Source: Anisodus tanguticus (lineage: Eukaryota > Streptophyta > Magnoliopsida > Solanales > Solanaceae). Taken from it: a DNA stretch of 64,000 nt. Shown piece after piece: positions 24,377-35,388 of this stretch. Every line of letters begins with the position of its first letter. Position 1 is the first letter of the stretch. Where the stretch lies: the NCBI GenBank assembly GCA_034509755.1, contig CM067539.1, positions 21,485,001-21,549,000 on the forward strand, read 5' to 3'. The position numbers were made by a program, and so were the translations under genes. The notes below the pieces were generated by a model, which saw only the letters and a list, made by a program, of their open reading frames with translations, was not told the DNA's origin and made no database searches.

Positions 24377-25300
24377 TTTGTCTAGAATTATTTTTTGCAA
24401 TCCAAAACGTAAAATTATATTCTAGTGTTTATGTTTTGATTTCATTTTCCTCTTCTTTTTTTGTTCTCCCTTCGCGAAGTATAAAATTTTCATTCCACGT
24501 ACGAAGTCTGCTGGGAGAAATCAATGTATCCTATGCATCAGAAATAGTTTTTTCCTGTTTAATTAGGATTTAAAAGGCACAAATATTCGGCAAAAGGTAC
24601 CAAAGAAGGTGGTGCGGGGGGTGGGTGGGGGAGGAGATGGGGGAGATGATAAATATTAGTAAGTGAAATTTTAACCATGACAATTAATAATAGTCCAAAT
24701 TTGGTGAAGATTTAACAAAAATGTATAGATATTCTAAGATTACCCGGACATGTCGACCAAAGCCATAAAGTCATTTAAGATTATTTCTTAAAGAAATTAA
24801 ACAAGATGTTTAACCCGATAACATTTTCAGAAAATGAAATGGAAAAAGAAACTTAGGAAGTGTATGAAGTTTGTCTATGAAAAATTCACTCGTCATACAA
24901 GAATTTAATACTTGATTCGTAGGCGGGTCAAAAACTTTTGCCCATCAAAATTTTTTTTCTGTGATTTAACTATGGTGAGTGCTACTTGTTTATTCACTAT
25001 ATTCAAAATTGTACAAAGAAAAAAGTATTTTTTTTTTCCGGAGGTTGTTCTTCCCCAATACCAATTATTTTAAGTTTTAATATATGTGCCGATCATTTTA
25101 TTTACAGATTATGTGAAAAAGAAATAACAAAACAAAAGAAGAAGTTATATCTACATTTAACATTTTCCGGATCAAGATTCTTATTCTGATCTCTTAGAAA
25201 AAGTTCTCATTCTCCTCTTGTTTAGATATGTAGTTTACTTGAAGACGGCTACTTCTTCTTATAGGGTTAATAAGGGAAGACTGAAGATCCAATTAGGTTT
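24377..25300 (+). repeat. MADS duplicon copy 1: remaining 3' flank
   Basis: Continues the MADS 3' flank after the solo LTR (TGTCTAGAATT, TTCTCCCTTCGCGAAGTATAAAATTTT). It matches, on the opposite strand, the right end of the window (about 63030-64000), so the two form a long inverted repeat about 38 kb apart. Contains a G-rich stretch at 24616-24643. No gene is seen. Confidence 0.8.
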
Positions 25301-25551
25301 TAATTGTGACCTCTTGACTATTATACTTATTAACTCGCAAAGAATATATATGGTATGACATATATAAACTTACTTATAAAGTCAAAAAAAGAAGACGAAA
25401 GATTGAATTAGGTTTAAATTGTGACCTTTTAGCCGTTAAAAGCCAAGTTTTTTTTTTCTTTTCTTGATAGTGAATCTTGATTGACACAATTATTCCTTCT
25501 TCCTCTTTGGATTATACAGATAGATATTAGTTGGAATGGATCGGATTGAAA
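25301..25551. other. Short intergenic stretch with an internal duplication
   Basis: A diverged direct repeat (GAAGATCCAATTAGGTTTTA near 25282 and GAAAGATTGAATTAGGTTTA near 25397) spans the left edge. Nothing else was recognised. Confidence 0.5.
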
Positions 25552-27092
25552 GTATGTATGTCCTAGAGACAATCTATATTAGGGACAAAACGTATTGAAT
25601 TATTGTTTGATTATTTGTAATTATATTCATATATGTGCATCCCTTGAGCTTACATTGTCATTAATAGAGTGATATATTAATGATAGAACGTAACTCTCAA
25701 AATAGCCTAGACTAATGATCATCGAGAAAGGGATATCGATGATATGCTATAAGTCGACATGTGGTCTGCATCACATTCGTGGAGAATGTAGTATGTCTCA
25801 CAGCTACGAGTAATGGTTACTCGTGATTGACACATGGATACTTTGGAGAAGTATTGGTATACCTTTCCGATAAACTATTTATTATACATGTCTATAGTGT
25901 TATCGGCGTGTGGAATATAAATGTCATTTGACTTGAGGTCAATACGCACCTTGTTTACAGAATGCTGTACTTTGACCAAGTTCTAAGCTTAAACTCATTT
26001 TGGATAAGATACGACTTGTGTTGGGTGCATTAGGATGTAAATCAAGGTGGTAGTTCAGCCAAGAAAATGATTCATTCCTCGATTGAAAATTCGAGAGAGC
26101 ACTTAGCTTCTCAATGTTATTAGGTTGACAAAGTCACTGGTCAATGCAAGAGACATAGTTAGAATATGGTCTAGTTGTCAACTAATAAATGTGAGATAAA
26201 GTGATTAATCCATTTGGATAGACACTTGGCAAATCCTAACCTTAATCGAGTGTTTCGCGAATGAAATGAATTTATAGTTTCACATAAAGGTTAAGTTTGC
26301 TGGATTCATGTAAACGTACTTCACATATTGAGTTCGTCATACGACGCAGTCTAGGAGTTTCATATGGACCTTAATTTGATTAATGTCGATATGTGAAGGC
26401 CTATATGGTCACACTATATGCAATTGTTTCTTCGATCTAAGAGTGTATTGAGAAAGTATTAAATATTCGATTTAGAATCAAGATATTTAATTTATAATAA
26501 TTATGGAATATTTCTATTTGATAGGAATTATTTAATTAAGTCGAATTGGATTTCAGATTTAATTAAATGTGTTGGATATATTAAATGGGTACTCGGACAA
26601 ATACAGGGAAGCAATTGGGGTATAAATTACTGGCCCAAAATCGACACCTTGGCCGTCCACTTGGACGTGTGAAGTGGACCAGCTAGGCTGGTCCACTGAA
26701 CATTAAAATGGGCCAGATTTTCCTGTTTTAAATCTGCTTAGGTTTTGTCCTGAACTCCTATATAAATAATACAAACCCCATAATTATGAAGTTAGTCAGT
26801 CAGACAAAATAGATGATTCAAGACTTAGAGCCTTGAATTACTTTATCTCTTCTAACAAAAGAATTCCTAGCGTTCTTCATGCTCACAAAGTGTTCGATAA
26901 ATTGCTTGAATGAATTCTTGAACTTTATTTCATGATTGTTGTGCTTCATATCAATTATTGAGGATAATGAATGAAATCAGGGAAGTCTTGAGTATCCGAA
27001 GTCTGTGAGAATGTTAAGATACTAAATTGGTTTGAACGTGGTCCTTAAGTTAGCAGTATAGGTACTTGTTATATGTGTGATTGGTTAGTATG
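25552..27092 (+). mobile_element. Probable solo LTR with non-canonical TA...TA ends
   Basis: GTATG occurs at 25552-25556 and again at 27088-27092. The 1531 bp between them starts TATGTCCTAGAGACAATC and ends TGATTGGTTA. Near 26756 it has a TATA-like TCCTATATAAATAATAC followed by a stretch resembling R/U5. No coding domains are present. The start TATGTCCTAGAG resembles LTRs of copia-type elements I recall from Solanaceae, but the TA...TA ends are not the usual TG...CA, so the boundaries are tentative. Confidence 0.45.
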
Positions 27093-27450
27093 CCCTGTAC
27101 GAACTAAAGTTGCCGATGATGGATGGTGTGACAACTTTCTTAAGGGAAATTAGTCATGGGTGCATGTGTGTGTTGGTTGTTGGATTGGTAGTTCGTAGAA
27201 AGTCGATGAAAATAGGAGAAAAAAAGAGATGCAAGTGAAAACTTTTCATTGTCATCGTCTGCGGCATCACATGCGTACCGCAGATCATGCATGCGATGTT
27301 GCAGGTCATGTATACGAACCGCAGAGTATGCCACACATAATGCCACCTCTGCAAAAATACGGTGTTTGGTTTTCTTTTCATATTTTTCGCTTCTTATTTG
27401 TTTCTATAATTAAGAAAAACCATAAATATTTTTCTTCTATGAATTACAGG

Positions 27451-29416
27451 ATGGCACCTACAAAAAAATACAAAGGCACTAAAAAGACGACCTCGCGGAA
27501 AAGGAAAGCGCTAATGAATGACGTCCCCTAGTCTGAAGAGAGGACAACCAATGCACCCAAGGATTCTGAATTACCTGAAGTAGATACTACGAAGGAAATT
27601 GTTCGGAAGAGAAAGAAGGAAGAAATTGCCCTCCGATTTGCTGATCCCGGTTCCAAAGAACTATATTTAGCGGGCCTTGAGATAAAAAGAGAAGGCAATC
27701 TGGCCTGGGTAATACATGAAGAAAAGAGGATGAGTTGGAACGGGCTGAAGAATGAGTGCCCCGTTATTATTCAAAATTTAAAGGCATCAAGGTGGGCTTG
27801 TTTAGTAAAACCCACGGGTAACTATATCCCGGTGATCGTGAGAGAGTTCTATGCCACTTATGGGGAGATTTTGAATAGCAAGAGGGGTAGGTGACATGAC
27901 AGAGCTTTAATGGATCCTCTCGGTTTAATAACAATTAAAGGGCTGAATGTTGGTATCTGTGCCAAAAATATTAACAATTTCTACTTTAGGAAGGAAATAG
28001 AGGATGATGATGACTTTTTCCTAATGTACACGGATTACGATGAAAGGATGAAAAGCCCGGATGACCATAGAGTATGGACCACATCGGTGATAGCCAAAGA
28101 AACACTTGACTGGATTGATACTATGGTTGCCATACATAAGAACACTCTAAAGAAGGAGGTAAAGTTTTGACTAGGCATCATATCTTTGAGGGTGTTGCCT
28201 TCTTTCAACGACACCAATATTAGGATAAAGAAATCCATTATGATAGCCGCCCTCATGACTGAATCAAAGATAAATATGGGAGAAATTATCTAGGATGAGA
28301 TTCGGGATCAGGTACAATAGAAGAACACCTTCCTTATGTACCCTTGCTTGATCATTTCCATATACCAGAAGGCAGGAGTACCGTGGATCGATAGGTACAA
28401 GGAGTCCATAAAGATGGTGGATTACACTCGGTTGGAGTATGGTAAGGAAAGGAAGACCACCGTCCCACAATCTCAGGCTACCATGATTATTCTTGACACA
28501 CAATTACTTGGCGCAGTTGACCAGCATGTCCCGACCTCCACTTCAGTCCTAGAGGTCCAGCCCCGACTAAGAAGACTGCTCCTGCCACATTTGTGGCCAC
28601 TTCTTCTGCCCCAGATGCGGGGCAAGGCATTCCTACCCATGGTATGAGATTGATTAGGCTTGTTCAGGTGAAAGTTACGCAATTGATTGAGGAGTTTCCT
28701 ACTTATGTCAAGGAAACTACATAGACAACCTTATCGCCTTATAAGGAGAACCTTGAGGCAGTGAGAAAGGAGCAAAAAAGTATTAGGGCCTAGCTTCAGG
28801 CTATTGAGCTCCGACTGTGGCGTATTGATGTAGGTGGTGAGGAAGGTCTATCAGCTATTCGAGTAGAGTTAGAAAGGATCATGACATGACTTAGTACCTT
28901 GGATCCACCAGAGATAGTACTTGCGGGTCCTATACTACCACCGGCATCACAGTTGTTCTTTACTCAGTCTAGAGTGAGCACTAAGCCTCGTGTTGACCAC
29001 TCCACCAAACGAGATGATATGGAAGAGGATTAGGCTATAGAGGATGATGATGATAATAGGTCAGAGAGGCAGAGTGATAGTGAGCTGGATATCGATAAGG
29101 GTGATGATCCTTTAGCGAGTGCCCACTCAACTGTGAGACAACAGACATTCCTCTTGATGAGGTGGATACCGTGGTAGCGATGTAGTGGTCTATAGAGAAG
29201 CTACGGGAGTAGTAAAGAGCATGGAAGGCCAACAAAGGTAGTTCATCTTTAGATCCACCTACTCATGCTCCCCTTCCACCGTTAGTTGGACATGTGGTCC
29301 CTTTAGACACCAGTGTTGAGCCTGCACCAGCTCCAGAGAGTGAGCCTGCCAGCCAGACTGCAACCACAACCCCAATTGAGACATTTGATGGAGACATCAC
29401 TCAGATAGATGCTTGA
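27451..29416 (+). pseudogene. ORF with putative plant transposon protein domain (PF20167-like)
   Basis: ATG at 27451 starts a basic N-terminus (MAPTKKYKGTKKTTSRKRK). Homologous blocks follow: ELYLAGLEIKREGNLAWVI, then IVREFYATYGEI, then GLNVGICAKNINNFYF (27650-28000), then VIAKETLDWIDTMVAIHKN (28090-28150). The tail is proline- and charge-rich and ends FDGDITQIDA, stop at about 29416. These blocks resemble the 'putative plant transposon protein' domain often seen in Solanaceae repeats. In-frame stops at about 27528, 27893, 28168 and 28291, and frame changes near 28540, break the frame. The biochemical role of the domain is unknown to me. A related domain sits in the extra ORF of element G. 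Confidence 0.65.
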
Positions 29417-31069
29417 TGTGTCCTCAGGGAGTCCTTCACCTCATTATATTTGATATATATGCATTGGGGACAATGCATGATTTATTTGTTGGGGGTAGGG
29501 CGCCCAAGTGTTTGAGTTGTTGTTTTATTTGGATACTATTTTTGATGTTTTGTTGGATATTTTATTGATCTTGGGTTTTCTTAGCCAGGATTCTTTCCCG
29601 AGAATCATTTATTTGTATTGTTGAACTTGGCATGTTTAGTTAGTTCATGATGTTTTGTTTCGTATTTTGGTTTGTGTCGTGTATTGTTCAAGGATAATTG
29701 AAGATTGTGATTTATGTAGTGTTAGTTTGTTTAGTCTATGGCATGTATAGTTTGTTTAGACCCCTACGAAATTTTTGGTTGATGAGCATATGTACTTAAT
29801 GGATGATGTATTTACGTGCATGAATTATTTTGTGATATTTTGCCTATTATAGTCGTGATTGATAGATGCCTTGAGAATTTGGTTTAGAAGGGTGATGAAA
29901 GAAGTGATTGTAATCCGTATGTCGTGTGTGTGAGGTTGTTGTTTGCATTAGTATGTTCTACAACTTGCCCGATATGTTTTCAAGGTGAAATCCTAGACTA
30001 TGCTTGGTTTGAAAAAGGATGTTAGGCTTTCCTTGGACCGTCTCGTATCCTTAAATTTCCTACCATTGCATAGTTTCCCTAGTCAACCCCCTTGAGCCTT
30101 TTAACCTTTTCTTTGGCAACCACATTACAAGCCTTACCATTTGATTAATCCATATTTTGACACTCGACCTCCCTAAGTTCTTTTAAAGTGCAAACATAGG
30201 CTAAAAGCCTAAGTTTGGGGGTGGTAGTTGAGAAAGTGTGATGTGGGAGTTGTTTGAAAGGTGAAGAGGTGAATAAAAAGAAGAAGGAAAAGAGTAATGA
30301 AAAGAGGAAAACAAAAGAAAATAGGGGAACCTTCCTTGGTATTGACATTTTAAAAGAGAAAACAACAACAAAAAAATATATATAAAAGAAGGAAGGTAGA
30401 ATAAAAGCCTTGAATAAAGGGAAAGACTAGGTGTGATATCAAAAGGTGAATAGGAATGATGAAAAAGTGAGTAAAGGAAGTGTGCTTGAACTTGTGCTAG
30501 TGTAGTTCTTAGGGAGGTCTTGAGTCATTATTTCCAAATTGTATCCCTACCTTGACCTGAAGCCTACATTACAACCCGAAAAGTACTAGTCGATTTCGAA
30601 CTAATTGTGTCTACATTAGTGGGGTATTACATGAAGGTCAAGCCTTTGGTATTGCATGAGTGCATTTCAAACATCTTTGTGAGTGTAAGCGTGTTCTCTT
30701 CTTCTTCGTCTTTTGTCCCCTTTGTTTGTAAATATGTGTGGTTTGAGGACTTTCTTTGATATTTGTGAGGACATATGGATTACAATATTGAGTTGGTAAA
30801 TACTTCTCGAACCAGGATCTCTTGGCATATCTTTCATTCTAATAGCTTTCTGTTATCATTTGAAGTTGTAGAGTTAGTCATTATCTATTGAGTGTTGCAC
30901 CAAGTTTTGATAATGCGGAGTAAGGGTAAAGAGTGTCTTGAGTACATGCTTATGGATAATTGCTATCACTATTGTAGTCATTCTACTTTGGGTATTCTTG
31001 AACATGTGTCGTAAGAGTTTGTGTTGTTTTAGTTGCTTGAGGACAAACAAGAGTCTAAGTTTGGGGTGT
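29417..31069. other. Internal non-coding part of element E
   Basis: 1.65 kb between the broken ORF and the 3' LTR. It is AT-rich with no open frame that resembles a protein family. Purine-rich TAAGTTTGGGG words occur near 30210 and 31057. Confidence 0.5.
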
Positions 31070-32424
31070 TGATGTACCGTGGAATCATGGTACATTTGAT
31101 GTCTTTTACTTACGCTTTTATTTATCAAAGTATATTTTACGTAATTTCTTACGTATATGTGTTGTTTTGCAGAACAAGGAGTGTGGAGATGAAATACAAG
31201 CAAAAAAAGCAAAAAGGCCAAGAACATGACCTGTGAACCGCAGGTCATGCCGCATGCATTATTTGCGGACCGCAGAAGGATCGCAGACCACAACAGGAAC
31301 CTCAGGAATTTGAATAAGAGAAAAGTATAGTCTGTGGCGTGACCTGCAAATCGTAGGTCATGTCTGCGAACCGCAAACCAACCGCAGACCATGTCACTGA
31401 AGACACAAAAACTGACATAACCTGCGGTACAAGAACATGGCTTGCGGACAAAAAGTCATGTCTGCGATGTGAGTTGCGGTTCGCATACGGTGACGCGGGG
31501 GCAATTTTGAAGCATGGATTTTGGAGGCTTTAAATAGTGTCCTAGGCTTTTATGCCTGATGATTCCCGATCAGTTTGTATTCCCAATACTCAAAACATTT
31601 CCATTAATCTAGTTTTTAAGCTTTTGAGGAAGATTTAACAATAATTTTGGATTCAAATTCATCTTAGTTCTTAATTACTTTGACAATGCTTTCATATCAA
31701 TTTAATTCTTTTGTTTTAACTATTATGAGTAGCTAAATACTTAGTTAGGATTGTGGACCTCAAAGGGTGTGATTAACGATTTGGGTATTTTAATGCTTGA
31801 CTAGATTGTGTGTCAATGTTATACTCCATTAATGCTTCTTTTTGTATTGATACCAATGGTGGCAAACTTTGATAGTGCTCATAATCATTTATTGCTTGGA
31901 AAAGAATAATTGGTAGGAAAAAATATTAATCGCATAGATTTAGGACTTTAACTCCTATCTAATACCCAAAGCTAGGAATAAAATGGGTAATATGAGAATT
32001 AAATGAGTGTATTGATTAGCACATCCTAGGGTTTGGAAAATCCTAGTGATTAAGTTTATCACCTAGATTGGAAAACTAGGTATAAATCTTTAATTGACCC
32101 ATCATCTAGTATAATAGGTATCCAATTGAAATCAAGCGTATCTCCAATTACATTAATCCACCTAGTGGGAACAAAACACTAGTCTTGTCCTTACTTGAAT
32201 TACAAATTTACAATTAGTTCATACTTGAATTGAAAAGTAGATTTTAATCAAAACAAATATTATTTCTCAACACTTCTGAAATATAGACCAAGTATCGAGG
32301 TTTACATTTGAATTGTACTTTTTTTTGTCGTATTCCCTGTGGGATTCGACCTTAAATTTTGTTGGGTTATATATTTGCTTCGACCGCTTTACATCCTTTT
32401 CGGAGGTGTAATTTGGGCATATCA
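31070..32424 (+). repeat. 3' LTR of element E (TGAT...ATCA)
   Basis: Starts TGATGTACCGTGGAATC three bases (TGT) after a G-rich tract (AAGTTTGGGG, 31058-31067). It ends GGGCATATCA at 32415-32424, giving complementary TGAT/ATCA termini and a length of 1355 bp. The last about 100 bp (TTCCCTGTGGGATTCGACC ... CGACCGCTTTACATCC) are typical of Solanaceae LTR 3' ends. 31235-31490 is dense in CTGCGG/CCGCAG words. The 5' counterpart is absent, so identity cannot be checked here. Confidence 0.65.
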
Positions 32425-33032
32425 CCTGGTGATACCAACTTCAAGGGGCCAGATAATCCTCTGTTGGCCCCTGATGTGCCTTTAATATCGGTGATTCCTC
32501 CGGTGGCTCTATCTATGGTTCCTCAAATAGATGCATTTGTGGTTCCTTCATGTGCTCCTACTCAAGTGCCCCAACTAATGTTTCAACCGGTGCCTCCTTT
32601 GACGGCCCCTCCTCAAACAGTTGGTCTTGTGGGCCCTTCAAGTGTTCCTCCTTCACCTCCAATGTTTCCTTAATTTTCTTCACAAATGTTTTCTCCAATG
32701 GTTTCACAATTTTATCCTTCAATACCTCAAAAAATGGCTCTTAAAAGGGCCCCTCCAATGCCTACACCAACAATGGCTTTTTCAATGCCTTCACCAAAGA
32801 TGGCTGCTCGACTTTTCCCTCCAACGACACCATCAATGGACATGTCAACGAATATACCCTCAATGGGTGCATCAATGCCAATGAATAGCTACCAAAGCTA
32901 TTCATATGAATTTCCAGAGTCTTGAATTTGCTGAGATGGTCAACTGGAATGATGAAATAATGACTTTATTAGATGATCTATCTTTCAACAACATTAATGT
33001 TTAAGATCCGAACCACAACAACAATAATTTCT
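32425..33032 (+). pseudogene. MADS-box duplicon copy 2: C-terminal half, broken
   Basis: Matches 35999-36588 of the intact gene closely. The encoded tail keeps GDTNFKGPDNPLLAPDVPLI, then PPQTVGLVGPSSVPPSPPMF. A TAA at 32671-32673 interrupts it in frame. The tail resumes (FSSQMFSPMVSQFYPSIPQ, then PMPTPTMAFSMPSP) and shifts frame near 32920 at FPES. The MADS domain and the first about 200 residues are missing because element E ends at 32424. It cannot encode a DNA-binding protein. Confidence 0.9.
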
Positions 33033-34440
33033 AAGAACCTAGAACAAATGTTTGTTTCTTTTAGTATTGTTTTGTATGTCCATGTTGTCCCATGGACTTT
33101 CTGTCTCTTTTAATGTTTGCATGTCTATGCTGTGTCATGGGACTCTCCACATCTCTTTCTTTTTTTCTCATTTGGAGTATAGTGTCCGTCTGTCGTCTGT
33201 TTTTGTTTCTTTTCAGTTTGTTATTTTGTTCACTTATTAAATTTATGATCAATCTTTATTTCATGTTTACTAGATATTTTATATTTACTTGCACCTTTAT
33301 TATTGTTATTATTATTATTGTTGTTGTTGTTGTAATAGTAGTAGTAGTTGTTGTTGTTGTAAGTGGGGTTTCCAAAAAACAACCTCTTTGCTTTAAAATC
33401 TAAAAAAAATAGTATATATATCTGTTAGATTTTAGTTCCAAACTTTCTACTGTAGATCAGTAATAATGCATTGATATAAAATTGCAAATGAATTAAAACA
33501 ATAAAGAAGATTTATTACTCTCCTGATTTTATTTATGTAAGAAATGCAAGTGTTCTGTTTTAAGTTAACTGTCTAGAATTGGTTTATGCACTCCAAAACT
33601 TAAAATTGTATCCATACATTTAAATCATTTTCTCTTTTTTTTTTGTTCTCCCTTAGCAAAGTGTAAAATTTTGTTCCACGTACAAGATCTGCTGGAAGAA
33701 ATAAATGTATCCCTTGTATCAGAAATAGGCTTTTGTTGTTTACTAATCATTTCAAAAGCACGAATATTCAAAAAAAAAAAAAAAAAGGATACCACAAAAA
33801 AAGGGGTGGGGGTAAGATGATGTATATTAATTAGTAAGTAAAATTGGAACCATGAAAATTAATAATTGTTCAAATTTGGAGAAAATTAAACATAAATATA
33901 TAGATATTCTAAGATTAACCAGACATGCCGGCCAAGGCCATAAAGCGATTGAATACATCAATATAGCTTGTGTGCGGCCTAGAACATCTAATGGCATCAC
34001 AAATATGTTATTGTCTTAAACTTCCGCAGCCTAAAAGACCGTAGTTCCTCTATATGTAACTCATTGTAACTTTTAATTGAGGAAGTAGTTCAACGTAACT
34101 CTTTTACAATTTGAATAGAAAAAAAATGACCCTACAAAAAAAAATTATATTTTTTTTCCAGATATCTTTGATGTAAAAATAAATTAGATCTTTTGACATA
34201 AAACTTTAAAAAATTATGGCCTCACAACCAATTGACCTAATCAAATGACTTCTTGGATCCAATTTCTTTTAATTTCAACCCTGCCATGATGGAGTCATGG
34301 ACAGAGAAAACCAAGAATTTTGGTTCTCATTCATTCTTCTCATTCAAACTCCAATATGAATCCCAATATATAAAGTTTAACTTAATTACCATAAGGGAGG
34401 AATCTCATAAGAGTAAAATGTTTATTTTCATTTAATAAAA
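33033..34440 (+). repeat. MADS duplicon copy 2: 3' flank
   Basis: Closely follows the 3' flank of the intact gene (36589-37735), including the AGTATTGTTTTGTATGTCC block, a (GTT)n-type stretch at 33320-33360 and GGAGTCATGGACAGAGAAAA near 34290. Not coding. Confidence 0.85.
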
Positions 34441-35388
34441 AGTTAATAAAACAATCTACAACTAATTTCTCTTCTTTTTAAGTATTTTCCTTAAAATGAA
34501 TAATTTTTTTTTCTTTCCAGTATGTGTAAATGCATATTGTTTTGATCAGTGTTTGTATATTGATTTGCTTCATATCCAATTTAGAAAAAAATTAATGTGA
34601 GTTGGGTGACTGGTTGGCAAGTATCGGACAATAACAAAAATAAATTTAAGCAGCATTTAGTTTTTAATATATTTGAGAGCAGCATAAAAATTCTACTAAA
34701 TATGGTTTCTGGCACAATTGGAGAAAGAAATAATGTGCTTCTGTAAAGGCTGCAACGACTATAATCAATACATATATCACAATTTAATATTTAATAAATA
34801 TTTATATCTTAAAAAATTAACCATTAAATTAATTGTTTTTTACGTATAGTCAAATATTTTCGAAATTGATATTTCAAAATCCGTAGTCTGTATAGTTCAT
34901 TTTGTTTTTACATGTTCATTTATTTAAATTAATTTTGTACATCCATAGTTTTCTCAAAAGAGATTGTATAATTATTATTTTACTTTTTTGATGACTACTG
35001 AATTAGTAAGAAATAATATTTTTTAGTATTACTCTATGACCATGTTTATGGATATTACTTCAATTTTTCAACTAAGTTATTCTCCTAGTAGCAAAAGTTT
35101 GACTCAAAAAGTATTGATCAGCATAAAATCAAAGTCATAAACTTCATATATATGGAGAGATAATATCTAATTTGGTATCTAGTATGTCCTCATTTATTTT
35201 CATTTCAAAATTGCAAATGGTGACAACTAAGAATCCATTAATTCAATTTTTTTAAAATTTTACAGAATCTAAGTTCCCCCCTACAAATAGGAGACAATCC
35301 TAGGCGAAGAAACACACAACAACAAAGTCGCTTGATCCCCATATCCAAACAAACACATTTCTCCTACTCCTTTTCCTCCTCTTTAGCC
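34441..35388 (+). promoter_or_regulatory. Upstream region of the intact MADS gene
   Basis: Homologous upstream copies occur at 48739-49131 plus 59278-59616 and, inverted, at 62245-62960, which shows the promoter was duplicated with the gene. No canonical TATA box. The closest candidate is TACAAATAGG at 35282-35291, about 100 bp before the ATG. The sequence is AT-rich throughout. Confidence 0.5.

Larger units (their letters stand above)
27093..32424 (+). mobile_element. LTR retroelement E, 5' end missing, with plant-transposon-protein ORF
   Basis: The internal part carries a broken ORF (27451-29416). A long non-coding stretch follows (29417-31069) containing TAAGTTTGGGG twice, near 30210 and at 31057-31067; the second copy is followed by TGT and then directly by the 3' LTR. 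No protease, integrase or RT was seen. There is no 5' LTR ending ATCA upstream of the ORF, so the left end is deleted. The 3' LTR junction falls inside MADS copy 2 coding sequence (CCTGG|TGATACC), so E inserted into that MADS copy. A later deletion apparently removed the 5' LTR together with the MADS N-terminal half. Family is unassigned, probably a gypsy-derived non-autonomous type. Confidence 0.65.

Noticed and set aside
33052..33403. Phe/Val-rich frames downstream of MADS copies
   Set aside because: They recur only because the flank is duplicated. They have no ATG-linked conservation or domain and run into a GTT repeat.
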